Below are positions 57,260-63,862 of a stretch of DNA of 64,000 nucleotides, in pieces (positions within the stretch are counted from its first letter, which is position 1; each line of letters starts with the position of its first letter). The translations under genes were made by a program, and so were the position numbers. This stretch comes from SAR116 cluster alpha proteobacterium HIMB100. Lineage in GTDB: Bacteria; Pseudomonadota; Alphaproteobacteria; Puniceispirillales; Puniceispirillaceae. The stretch is taken from contig AFXB01000010.1 of assembly GCA_000238815.2 (NCBI GenBank), positions 1,103,491 to 1,167,490 on the forward strand. Direction: 5' to 3'. Under the pieces are notes generated by a model. That model saw only the letters and a program-made list of their open reading frames with translations. It did not search any database and was not told where the DNA came from.

Positions 57260-58006
57260 ATGACGTCATTAACAGGCAAGCGGATTTTTGTAAGTGGTGC
57301 TGCTGCAGGTATGGGCTACAGCGTGGCCCGTCTGGCAGCAGCAGCTGGCGGCGAGGTTTATGCCACAGACATCTCATCAGACGGCTTGCAGAGCTTACGT
57401 GATGAGGGCGTGCATGCAGATGTGCTGGATGTCACTGAACAGGCGGATGTGTCGGCCTATTTTGCGGCAAAACCGGATTTTGATGGTCTTGTTAATATGG
57501 CCGGATGGGTTCATCACGGCAGCCTTGGCCAAACGGAGCTGACAGACTGGCGACGTTCCTTCTTAGTGAATCTGGACAGTATATATTTCGTGCTTCATGC
57601 TGCGCTTCCCGGCCTTGTCCGGCAAGGCGGAGGCAGTATTGTAAATATGGCCTCTTTGGCGTCATCTGTGAAAGGCTTTCCGTTTCGCGCAGCCTATAGC
57701 GCGTCAAAAGCTGCTGTCATTGGTCTGACAAAATCCGTTGCTGTGGATTATATGGCAGATGGGATCAGATGCAATGCGATTTGCCCGGGCACAATCGAAA
57801 CCCCGTCTTTGCATGGCCGTATGGCAGAGATGGCGGAAAAGATGGGGTCGGCAGAGGCTGCCAGAGACTGGTTCACCAGCCGCCAGCCGATGGGCCGCCT
57901 TGGTCAGCCAGATGAAATTGCCTCACTTATTTTATATCTGCTTTCTGATGCCGGTGCTTATGCCACCGGTCAGCCCTTCATTGTGGATGGCGGGACCATT
58001 GCCTGA
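57260..58006 (+). CDS. SDR dehydrogenase (DHRS6/BDH2-like, keto-deoxy-fuconate dehydrogenase type)
   Basis: A 248-residue classical SDR. KRIFVSGAAAGMGYSVARLA (cofactor loop), DGLVNMAGWVHHGSL, NMASLASSVKGFPFRAAYSA with Ser/Tyr, and SKAAVIGLTKSVAVDYMADG, then IRCNAICPGTIETPSLHGRM. The AGxVHHG and ASSVKG segments closely match mammalian BDH2/DHRS6 and bacterial 2-keto-3-deoxy-L-fuconate dehydrogenases, so the substrate is probably a small hydroxy acid. It is divergent from the DSD1-type gene, with 92 nt between starts, suggesting shared regulation. Confidence 0.85.
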   Translation: MTSLTGKRIFVSGAAAGMGYSVARLAAAAGGEVYATDISSDGLQSLRDEGVHADVLDVTEQADVSAYFAAKPDFDGLVNMAGWVHHGSLGQTELTDWRRSFLVNLDSIYFVLHAALPGLVRQGGGSIVNMASLASSVKGFPFRAAYSASKAAVIGLTKSVAVDYMADGIRCNAICPGTIETPSLHGRMAEMAEKMGSAEAARDWFTSRQPMGRLGQPDEIASLILYLLSDAGAYATGQPFIVDGGTIA

Positions 58007-58063
58007 GGCAAGTTATTTTGGTGCCTGACACAAGTTAGTCTGGCTGCCGGCCTCAAGAGCATC

Positions 58064-58789
58064 TTAATCGCGGGTAAACAAAACATCGTGATTATAGGGC
58101 TTTTCCACTGACCATGTGACCGAAAATCCATAAGTTTTCATCTGCTCAATAATATCCAGATTTTCATTATCAATCTCAATGAATATCTGTTTCAGTGACG
58201 GATTTTCCAGAATTGAGGCTGCGCCTTTCAGCACATCTGTTTCCGCACCATCAACATCAATTTTCATATGTGTCGGATAAAGGGCCTCAGTTTTGGCGAA
58301 ATCATCAAGCGCAAGCGTCATGACCTCATAACTATAGGGCACATTTTTCTTATGCAGATGCGCAATATGGGTGTCTGAATTGGTTGTTATGGTTGCCCAT
58401 TCACCGCTGGTCGCGCCTATGGCCGCAAAAACAAAGCGGAACCGGTTTTCATTCAGGGCCTTGTTCAGGCTGCAGAAATGGCTGTGATACAGATTACAGT
58501 CAAAGCCAATAACTGTAACGCCTCTGTCCACAAATGAAGAGGCCAGCGCGGCCTCCTGCCCATAGCTGGTGCCCACATCAAACAGCACAGCATGATCATC
58601 TAAATTATTCAGCCATTGATAAAGGTCAGGCTCGCGCTTGCCAGTTTCAATGGCGCGCAAATCTTCGGTAATATAATGGCAATTCACAGGCACAAAAAAG
58701 CTGGCCTTCATATCCATCATGCGAAGCGATTTGTGCGTGGGAAGAAAACGGGATAACCGCCCCAGAATATGGTTAACAATAAGCTGCAT
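58064..58789 (-). CDS. FkbM-family methyltransferase
   Basis: 241 residues with the FkbM pattern: VLFDVGTSYGQEAALASSFV near residues 68-87 (motif I), VTVIGFDCNLYHS near 91-103, SYEVMTLALDDFAK near 154-167 and MKIDVDGAETDVLKGAASIL near 174-193, the last being the diagnostic IDVEGxE-type segment. FkbM proteins O-methylate natural products and glycans. It is convergent with the SDR gene and more GC-rich than the glycan genes. Methyl acceptor unknown. Confidence 0.8.
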   Translation of the reverse strand: MQLIVNHILGRLSRFLPTHKSLRMMDMKASFFVPVNCHYITEDLRAIETGKREPDLYQWLNNLDDHAVLFDVGTSYGQEAALASSFVDRGVTVIGFDCNLYHSHFCSLNKALNENRFRFVFAAIGATSGEWATITTNSDTHIAHLHKKNVPYSYEVMTLALDDFAKTEALYPTHMKIDVDGAETDVLKGAASILENPSLKQIFIEIDNENLDIIEQMKTYGFSVTWSVEKPYNHDVLFTRD

Positions 58790-58864
58790 ATCGCATCTCT
58801 AAGTCTTTTTGCACCTGCAGCAGAGTATAGAGAGGATGTCTAGTTATATCTAATAAAAAGGCGT

Positions 58865-59230
58865 TTAGCGGGAGATCTCTTTTTGCCTCATCCGGGTGAT
58901 CTCTTGTGGTGAGATGCCCAGTTTCTTGAGCAGGGAATGGGTTTCATCCACCACTCTCCAGAAGGGAAGAGGGGAGTCATCAATTGTAAACAGGCGCAAT
59001 ACATCCTCAATCGCTATCCGCAGAAATATGCCGGTTGAGACAGGACAGCTATTGTCAGCCCCTTTTGCCCTGGCAAGGTCAAGCCGCATTTTTTTGGGGG
59101 TCACAACGCCGCCTTTAGGGATTTGACAGATATATGTTGCTATGTCTTCAGGTGAGGAGACCAGCATCTTGTCACCTGCTTTCATATCACTGAAATTTTT
59201 ATCTAATATTTTGATGATATTTCGCGGCAT
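58865..59230 (-). CDS. Alkyltransferase-like (ATL/MGMT-fold) small protein
   Basis: 121 residues. ATYICQIPKGGVVTPKKMRL followed by DLARAKGADNSCPVSTGIF and LPFWRVVDETHSLLKKLGIS recalls the DNA-binding half of O6-alkylguanine transferase-like proteins (IPxGxVxT..LA..xG, then PxxRVV). The alkyl-accepting PCHR motif is absent. Members with the GAD-x-x-CP-x-T/S-TGIF segment are usually listed as uncharacterised MGMT-like proteins. Possible role: recognition of alkylated DNA; this is a family-level guess. ATG start, single gene on the minus strand. Confidence 0.5.
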   Translation of the reverse strand: MPRNIIKILDKNFSDMKAGDKMLVSSPEDIATYICQIPKGGVVTPKKMRLDLARAKGADNSCPVSTGIFLRIAIEDVLRLFTIDDSPLPFWRVVDETHSLLKKLGISPQEITRMRQKEISR

Positions 59231-59290
59231 TTTGAGGGGGTGTGAGCTGATAGAGGTGAGATAGGGTTAAAAGGGTGCAGAGCCGAGGCC

Positions 59291-59776
59291 TTACACAGGT
59301 TCGATAAGGTCATTTTGTCTAATCCATCCGCCTTTGATGATTCTGCAATTTAGGCCTGACCGGTTATATAAAGGCAGGACAAGCGGTCTGTGCAGAAGCG
59401 TTTCAAGATATTTGCAGGGGAAGTTTAGTCGTCCGCCTTCCAATATGACCTCGCCGATCTTTAATCTCTTGCCGACAAGATAATTCAGTGGAACACCTTT
59501 TGTGGTCAGGTTTCGCCTATGCTCATGCGGCTTTAAGATGATGCTTCTGTCCTGAATGGGGGGCTGATTTTGTTCCAGAGCGTCAAGAACTTCTTGTTCA
59601 ATCAGGGTGACCTCTCTGATGTCTGGGATATGTGAATAATTTCCTGTGCCGTTGAAATATCTGTCCCCTTTTATGCCTTTACCTTCAACTAATTCTGCGA
59701 CAGGGATTTCTGTCATCTGTTCTGATGCAGAGCCGGCGATATGAATGAATAATAATGTTCCTGGTCCCCATTTCAT
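59291..59776 (-). CDS. MOSC-domain protein
   Basis: About 161 residues. IPVAELVEGKGIKGDRYFNG is the characteristic MOSC start; IREVTLIEQEVLDALEQ, LKPHEHRRNLTTKGVPLNYL, VGKRLKIGEVILEGGRLNFP and the conserved Cys in FPCKYLE follow. MOSC domains carry molybdenum-cofactor-bound sulfur (sulfurase/YiiM type); the CKYLE variant occurs in stand-alone proteins. ATG at 59776 is preferred: AGAGG lies ahead and it gives the natural N-terminus; a TTG at 59827 would add 17 residues. Confidence 0.85.
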   Translation of the reverse strand: MKWGPGTLLFIHIAGSASEQMTEIPVAELVEGKGIKGDRYFNGTGNYSHIPDIREVTLIEQEVLDALEQNQPPIQDRSIILKPHEHRRNLTTKGVPLNYLVGKRLKIGEVILEGGRLNFPCKYLETLLHRPLVLPLYNRSGLNCRIIKGGWIRQNDLIEPV

Positions 59777-59978
59777 CAGAAGGCCTCTGCTTAATGTTGC
59801 TTTGTTTTGGTTCTGATTATACAGCAAATTCTGCCAGTTTAAACAGGCTGATGTCGCAACACTTCACCGCTTATATGACACCCAGCAGAACAAATGTGTC
59901 TGTTGACACGATTCAGTGATTGTCTAATCTGTTGATATTTCACAAGGGTGACTTGAGGCAACTCAGGGCACAGGAAAC

Positions 59979-60085
59979 AACAGCGTCTCAGTTGCGCCAT
60001 TTCCCGTCCTATCATGCCCACGATACCCACGTTAACCCCATATTATCCAGAGCGTTTCGGTGGTTAACTGTGTGGGTGGTTTTGC
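59979..60085. repeat. Intergenic palindromic repeat, copy A
   Basis: About 107 bases in the 59777-60149 gap, similar to copy B at 61543-61652 and in the same orientation. The best-kept part is a 22-base identical core at 60064-60085. Within the copy, ACCCACGTTAACC (60025-60037) pairs with GGTTAAC plus GTGGGT (60062-60068, 60072-60077) with a 3-base bulge, so it can fold into a long hairpin. It ends about 65 bases before the dehydrogenase gene. Read on the minus strand it also covers the start of a 63-codon frame (59839-60030) of unknown meaning. Nothing else is seen in this gap. Confidence 0.6.
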
Positions 60086-60149
60086 TGTGGTAGAACATAG
60101 GTTCTAAGCCAGGGCCGTGCTTAATTTTATCGAAGGAAAGGTCAGCAAA

Positions 60150-61199
60150 TTGGTATTTGATCATTTGGATTTCGATAGCCATGAGCAGGTCATATTCTGC
60201 CGTGACCCAGATGTTGGGCTTAAGGGAATTATTGCTGTGCATTCCACTGCATTAGGGCCTGCAGCAGGTGGATGTAGGATGCATCCATACGCCACGGGAC
60301 AAGAGGCGCTTACCGATGTTCTACGTCTTTCTAAAGGGATGACCTACAAAAACGCTGTTGCAGGCCTCCCGCTCGGTGGTGGTAAATGTGTTATCATTGC
60401 TGATCCTAACACGCCGAATAAGCCAGATTTGCTCCGCGCTTTTGCAAGACACATTCAGTCATTACAGGGTCGTTACTGGACCGCAATAGATATTGGTGTT
60501 GGGCCTGATGATGCCGATATTATGGCAGAGCAGTGTGACTATATTTTTGCCAGGGCCTCTCAATATGAAGAAGGGTTTAATCCATCATCTTTTACCGCTT
60601 ATGGCGGATTTATTGGCATTAGAGCTTCTGTGAAATCTGCGCTGGGTAGAGATGATTTAAAAGGTGTCCGAGTTGCGGTGCAGGGACTGGGCGCAACAGG
60701 ATATGCCTTAAGCAAACATTTGCATGAGGCTGGTGCATTGCTGACAGTCTCAGATGTCAGAGGGGAAGCTGTTGACAGAGTGGTAGCTGAGTTCGGCGCA
60801 ACCGCTGTCGACCCTGGGCAAATACATAGCGCAGATGTGGATGTCTTTGCCCCATGTGCACTTGGGGCGGGTTTGAATGATGAAACCATTCCCGCAATCA
60901 GGGCAAAGGTTGTATGTGGTCTGGCAAATAATCAGTTAAAGGAAATCAGGCATGGCAAAATGCTGGCTGATAGGGGGATTACCTACGTTCCTGATTATGT
61001 TGTGAATGCAGGGGGTATGATGGGGGCATCTACCGTTATCTTCTCTGAACTCTCAGGAGAGAAATCATTAGCACAAATTGAGGGTTTACATGAAACTATC
61101 TCTGCAATCCTTGACCGTGCAAAGAGTGAGGGGAAAACAACAGCTGAAGTTGCAGACACAATTGCAAATGAGCGGATTAGTGCCGCTCAGAATAAGTAG
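60150..61199 (+). CDS. Glu/Leu/Phe/Val dehydrogenase (leucine-dehydrogenase-like)
   Basis: About 349 residues. DHLDFDSHEQVIFCRDPDVG begins the protein, GPAAGGCRMHPYATGQEAL and KNAVAGLPLGGGKCVI (catalytic lysine in LPLGGGK) form the amino-acid domain, IDIGVGPDDADIMAEQC follows, and VAVQGLGATGYALSKHL is the NAD-binding fold. It oxidatively deaminates a branched-chain or aromatic amino acid to the keto acid. TTG at 60150 is favoured because AAGGAAAGG precedes it and it matches family N-termini; GTG at 60117 is the longer option. Thirteen bases separate it from the DUF1330 gene. The pair is flanked by repeat copies A and B. Confidence 0.9.
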   Translation: MVFDHLDFDSHEQVIFCRDPDVGLKGIIAVHSTALGPAAGGCRMHPYATGQEALTDVLRLSKGMTYKNAVAGLPLGGGKCVIIADPNTPNKPDLLRAFARHIQSLQGRYWTAIDIGVGPDDADIMAEQCDYIFARASQYEEGFNPSSFTAYGGFIGIRASVKSALGRDDLKGVRVAVQGLGATGYALSKHLHEAGALLTVSDVRGEAVDRVVAEFGATAVDPGQIHSADVDVFAPCALGAGLNDETIPAIRAKVVCGLANNQLKEIRHGKMLADRGITYVPDYVVNAGGMMGASTVIFSELSGEKSLAQIEGLHETISAILDRAKSEGKTTAEVADTIANERISAAQNK

Positions 61200-61212
61200 A
61201 GGAAAAAACACA

Positions 61213-61533
61213 ATGCCAGCTTATGTCGTTTCAATGATGTCGATACATGACCCTGATACTTACAAGCAATACACAGACAGAACACCGCCAGTTGTGAAAA
61301 AATATGGTGGTAAGTTTCTGACCAGAGGTGAAGCGTTCACCTGTGTTGAGGGTAATGAGTATGATGGCCGCCTTGTTATTCTGGAATTTCCGTCAAAAGC
61401 CGATGTAGAAGCATGGTTTAATGACCCAGACTATCAGGAAGCGATGAAATTCCGGCATGCTTCATCGACAATGAATTATCTGCTCCTTCAAGAAGGTGGT
61501 GTGAATACAGAAGACCCAGACCCCAAGCTTTGA
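61213..61533 (+). CDS. DUF1330-family protein
   Basis: 106 residues. MPAYVVSMMSIHDPDTYKQY, a central GGKFLTRGEAFTCVEGNEYD and VILEFPSKADVEAWFNDPDY followed by QEAMKFR fit the DUF1330 (ferredoxin-like, dimeric alpha-beta barrel) family. Function is not established. ATG at 61213 is chosen; earlier in-frame starts lie inside the dehydrogenase gene. The 13-base gap to that gene suggests one operon. Confidence 0.85.
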   Translation: MPAYVVSMMSIHDPDTYKQYTDRTPPVVKKYGGKFLTRGEAFTCVEGNEYDGRLVILEFPSKADVEAWFNDPDYQEAMKFRHASSTMNYLLLQEGGVNTEDPDPKL

Positions 61534-61542
61534 CTGATAGGT

Positions 61543-61652
61543 AACAGCAGCTTCTCAGCCGCACCGTTTCCTGTCCCACCTTGCCCACAGTAAATGTGTC
61601 AACCCATTACTATACTTATCTTTTTGTCGTTTAACTGTGTGGGTGGTTTTGC
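61543..61652. repeat. Intergenic palindromic repeat, copy B
   Basis: About 110 bases between the DUF1330 stop and the convergent yqaA-like stop, a diverged direct copy of the repeat at 59979-60085. It shares the 22-base core at 61631-61652 and blocks such as the AACAGC start, TTCTCAG, GTTTC and TGCCCAC. CCCACAGTAAA (61584-61594) can pair imperfectly with TTTAACTGTGTGGG (61630-61643), so the hairpin shape is kept although the arms have changed. It could serve as a terminator for one or both converging genes, or be a mobile/REP-like element. Confidence 0.6.
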
Positions 61653-61660
61653 CCGGAATA

Positions 61661-62083
61661 TTAAATTACAACTGACATAAGACCAGCAACAAAAATATAG
61701 CGGGCACATTTGGCTATTGTGACTAAAATAACAAAAGACCAGAGAGGTTCACGCATTATTCCAGCCACTATTGTAATCGGGTCGCCTATGAAAGGTACCC
61801 AGCTAAGTAGCAGAGAATAACGGCCATATTTTCTGTAATATCGCTCAGCTTTAAGGAGCCGACTCCCCCTCACAGGAAACCAGCCTTTATCTTTCACCTT
61901 CACCGCAAGTCTTCCTAGCCACCAGTTCATTATTGAGCCTAAAACATTGCCAATAGTTGCAACAGCAATCAGCTGAACCATATAGCTTGGATTTAGTGAG
62001 ACTTGGTAAGCAAGTAACGCTTCCGATTGAGCCGGAAGAATGGTTGCTGCAGCAAATGCACTGACGAAAAGCGTAAAATACAA
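61661..62083 (-). CDS. YqaA-like DedA-family (VTT-domain) membrane protein
   Basis: 140 residues with an N-terminal membrane region (TLFVSAFAAATILPAQSEAL), AVATIGNVLGSIMNWWLGRL, KAERYYRKYGRYSLLLSWVP with FIGDP, ITIVAGIMREPLWSFVILVT and a last helix. This is the SNARE-associated/VTT pattern of the YqaA subfamily, inner-membrane proteins linked to membrane homeostasis and possibly lipid scrambling. The start is TTG (AGGG upstream); an in-frame TAA lies just before it. Convergent with the DUF1330 gene. Confidence 0.85.
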   Translation of the reverse strand: MYFTLFVSAFAAATILPAQSEALLAYQVSLNPSYMVQLIAVATIGNVLGSIMNWWLGRLAVKVKDKGWFPVRGSRLLKAERYYRKYGRYSLLLSWVPFIGDPITIVAGIMREPLWSFVILVTIAKCARYIFVAGLMSVVI

Positions 62084-62142
62084 AATTTAGCCCTAATTAT
62101 GTCCTAAATTATTATTAACAACCACTTTGTCTTTGCATTAAG

Positions 62143-62280
62143 ACCTTACCCCACTCCATAGGCTTCTCCAACACCAGCGGTATTCCAGCCCCCTATTTGG
62201 TCTATCATGTTTGATGGACACTCATTTGCTTTGAGACGGTCTCAATGGGTCTTGCACAGCTTCCATGGCACTCTTTATTT
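62143..62280 (-). pseudogene. Remnant of a tyrosine-recombinase (integrase) C-terminus, copy 1
   Basis: On the minus strand the segment reads KANECPSNMIDQIGGWNTAG, then VGEAYGVG and a stop. The fragment at 63665-63862 reads AVQCPSDMIDQIGGWSTAGV, then GQAYDEGY. At DNA level the first ~64 bases (62159-62222) differ from 63720-63783 at only about six positions. Upstream, the HxxR helix is broken by a stop and frame changes, so this is not a gene. It is one of two decayed copies of the same integrase end in 1.6 kb. The rest of 62084-62571 holds only the promoter described separately. Confidence 0.7.
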
Positions 62281-62426
62281 TAGAATATCTTTGATAAATG
62301 CTGCTGATGAGCGTGTTTAGGCAAAGTACATGAAATTGTCTCACATGGTGTCACAGGCCATATAGCTTCATCATTAATTTAATTGAAGCAATAAACATTT
62401 AAATATCGTGATTTTCTTGCACAAAT

Positions 62427-62455
62427 TTGCTTTTTCTCGCACCTTATGGTATAAG
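62427..62455 (+). promoter_or_regulatory. Probable promoter with extended -10
   Basis: TTGCTT (62427-62432) and TATAAG (62450-62455) are separated by 17 bases, and TGG directly precedes the -10 box (extended -10). It lies about 115 bases before the small gene at 62572 and would give a 5' leader of about 110 bases containing a weak CCCC/GGGG hairpin. The -35 match is poor (TTG only), so the assignment rests mainly on the -10 region. Confidence 0.45.
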
Positions 62456-62571
62456 CCCCCAAATATGGGGTCTTGGGACAATTAAGGCACTATATAAGGT
62501 GGACTTTAGTCAAGTTTATCTGCCCAAATGACCTAGCCTTGGGCAAGCTAAATTGCAGAAGGAACGAGCTA

Positions 62572-62820
62572 ATGGCTTCAATCAAATTGGTCAACAGCTT
62601 AACTGAAGAGCAAGTTGAATTTATGACAAAAATTCTGGGAGAAATTGGTGCCACTTTAGAGGCATCTGGTTTGAATTTTAAAATTTCTCAGAGACATCCA
62701 TCTGTCAGCGAAAACCAGGGTGATTTCCTGGATGCAGACTTAGTCGAAACCGTTTTCGAAATAGACGAGATGTCCTGGGGTATGCAGCATTGTCCAAGCG
62801 TTTTTAAGACTGCTGCCTGA
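62572..62820 (+). CDS. Hypothetical small protein
   Basis: 82 residues, family not recognised. It starts MASIKLVNSLTEEQVEFMTK and is mildly acidic; the C-terminal half has a VETVFEIDEMSWGMQHCPSV segment with a single Cys-Pro. No membrane segment or signal peptide is seen. AGAAGGAACG stands at good distance before the ATG, a promoter-like sequence lies upstream and a strong terminator lies 46 bases downstream. It is therefore a well-defined single-gene unit, between two integrase remnants. Confidence 0.65.
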   Translation: MASIKLVNSLTEEQVEFMTKILGEIGATLEASGLNFKISQRHPSVSENQGDFLDADLVETVFEIDEMSWGMQHCPSVFKTAA

Positions 62821-62865
62821 AATCAACATACTCAATGTGCAATTAGGTTTAAAAAAATTGCCTGT

Positions 62866-62893
62866 GGGGTCATTTAATATGACCCCTTTTTTT
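62866..62893 (+). terminator. Rho-independent terminator
   Basis: A perfect 8-bp stem, GGGGTCAT (62866-62873) with ATGACCCC (62879-62886), 5-base loop TTAAT, followed by seven T (62887-62893). It closes the small hypothetical gene at 62572-62820. This is the clearest terminator in the window. Confidence 0.9.
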
Positions 62894-62962
62894 ATGCTGT
62901 CAGTAATTATTGGCCTTATTTTTTGGCTTTAAATTGAATTCAAGACTTTGTCCTAATGTGCA

Positions 62963-63469
62963 TTAATGTCCTTGGGCAGACATCCTCTCATGCACAGCTT
63001 GCATCCCTCGTTCAGACATATCGCTGACTTCAGCTGCATGTGTCTGAAGCAGCATTACAACATCAGGGTTAGCTGATGTCTGGATTACCTTCACACCCCT
63101 CTCTGTAAGTTCAATTTCAGTATTGATTTCATTGTAAACGCCAAACAATGCGTCTAAGGTAGGCGATTGAATAATGACCTATGGGTTTTTGCCCTCTTGC
63201 AACCTTGTGACCATCATAGTCACGTGGGAGACAATAGCCTCTTTTAAAGCCTTATCCTTGGCTTCTGTTCTTGTCACGATGCCGTTTTGTATATTAGAGA
63301 CATCTCGGATTATGCCCTTGTGGGACTGGAAGATTTCCTTTAGGTCGCTGACTTCTTGTGTGGTTGTATCTTTACCCTGTAAGCCCGGCATATTCACTTC
63401 ATCATGCTCATGCGCCTTATCTGTATGATGTCGGTCTCCTGATTGCGCGCTATGGTGAGAATTGTGCAT
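62963..63469 (-). pseudogene. Conserved hypothetical gene interrupted by one in-frame amber codon
   Basis: A single 169-codon frame on the minus strand. The ATG at 63469 (TAGGCAGCA ahead) begins a His-rich N-terminus (MHNSHHSAQSGDRHHTDKAH), then VTRLQEGKNP, then TAG at 63181-63179, and the frame continues without shift as VIIQSPTLDALFGVYNEINT, NPDVVMLLQTHAAEVSDMSE and RGMQAVHERMSAQGH. As I remember them, intact relatives in other alphaproteobacteria read EGxDPQ...IQSPTLD without a break, so TAG would stand where CAG (Gln) is usual: one base change. It may be a fresh pseudogene, a sequencing error or a suppressed stop. Function unknown; the N-terminus could bind metal. Confidence 0.7.
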
Positions 63470-63475
63470 TGCTGC

Positions 63476-63568
63476 CTAATTATGATTTCCGTCTTTATGA
63501 TGAAGGAAGAAGACTGCAGCAGCTATCCCTGCAATAAATATTAACAGATAGGTAATTAGAGTTTTCAT
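63476..63568 (-). CDS. Possible 30-residue single-helix membrane peptide
   Basis: ATG at 63568 to TAG at 63476 encodes MKTLITYLLIFIAGIAAAVF followed by FLHHKDGNHN: one membrane helix with a His-containing tail. It ends 6 bases before the start of the amber-interrupted His-rich gene, so the two may be one transcription unit. There is no strong ribosome-binding site. The call rests on the clean hydrophobic helix and its position. Confidence 0.4.
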   Translation of the reverse strand: MKTLITYLLIFIAGIAAAVFFLHHKDGNHN

Positions 63569-63664
63569 TGGAATGAGTTTATCCAGCTTGGTTTACCTTA
63601 GTTAGTGTATAAACCTTCCACTGACTGGAGAGTAAAGCAAAGAAATCAGTTTGTCCCGCTGAGG

Positions 63665-63862
63665 TCAGACAATCTTCTCTAACCAATCTTTTTTCAGACT
63701 TAGGGCATACCCTTCATCATAGGCTTGTCCAACACCAGCGGTACTCCAGCCTCCTATCTGGTCTATCATGTCTGATGGGCATTGAACGGCGCTTAAGCGG
63801 TCTCTGATTGAGTGCATGGACGAGGTGAATGACACACCTGTCTGGAACGCTTCTTGAAGCAA
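63665..63862 (-). pseudogene. Truncated tyrosine-recombinase (integrase) C-terminus, copy 2
   Basis: An open frame of 65 codons without a credible start (TTG, preceded by in-frame stops). MHSIRDRLSAVQCPSDMIDQ contains the HxxR box, IGGWSTAGVGQAYDEGYALS contains GGW (in the place of G-H/W) and the nucleophile tyrosine region, and LKKDWLEKIV is the tail. This matches phage-type integrases of alphaproteobacteria. The N-terminal and first catalytic part are missing, although the upstream DNA (to about 63890) still reads protein-like in another frame. A homologous remnant is at 62143-62280. Confidence 0.7.

Noticed and set aside
59839..60030. 63-codon minus-strand frame overlapping repeat copy A
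   Set aside because: No family recognised, GTG start within a repeat, and no ribosome-binding site; kept only as part of the repeat description.
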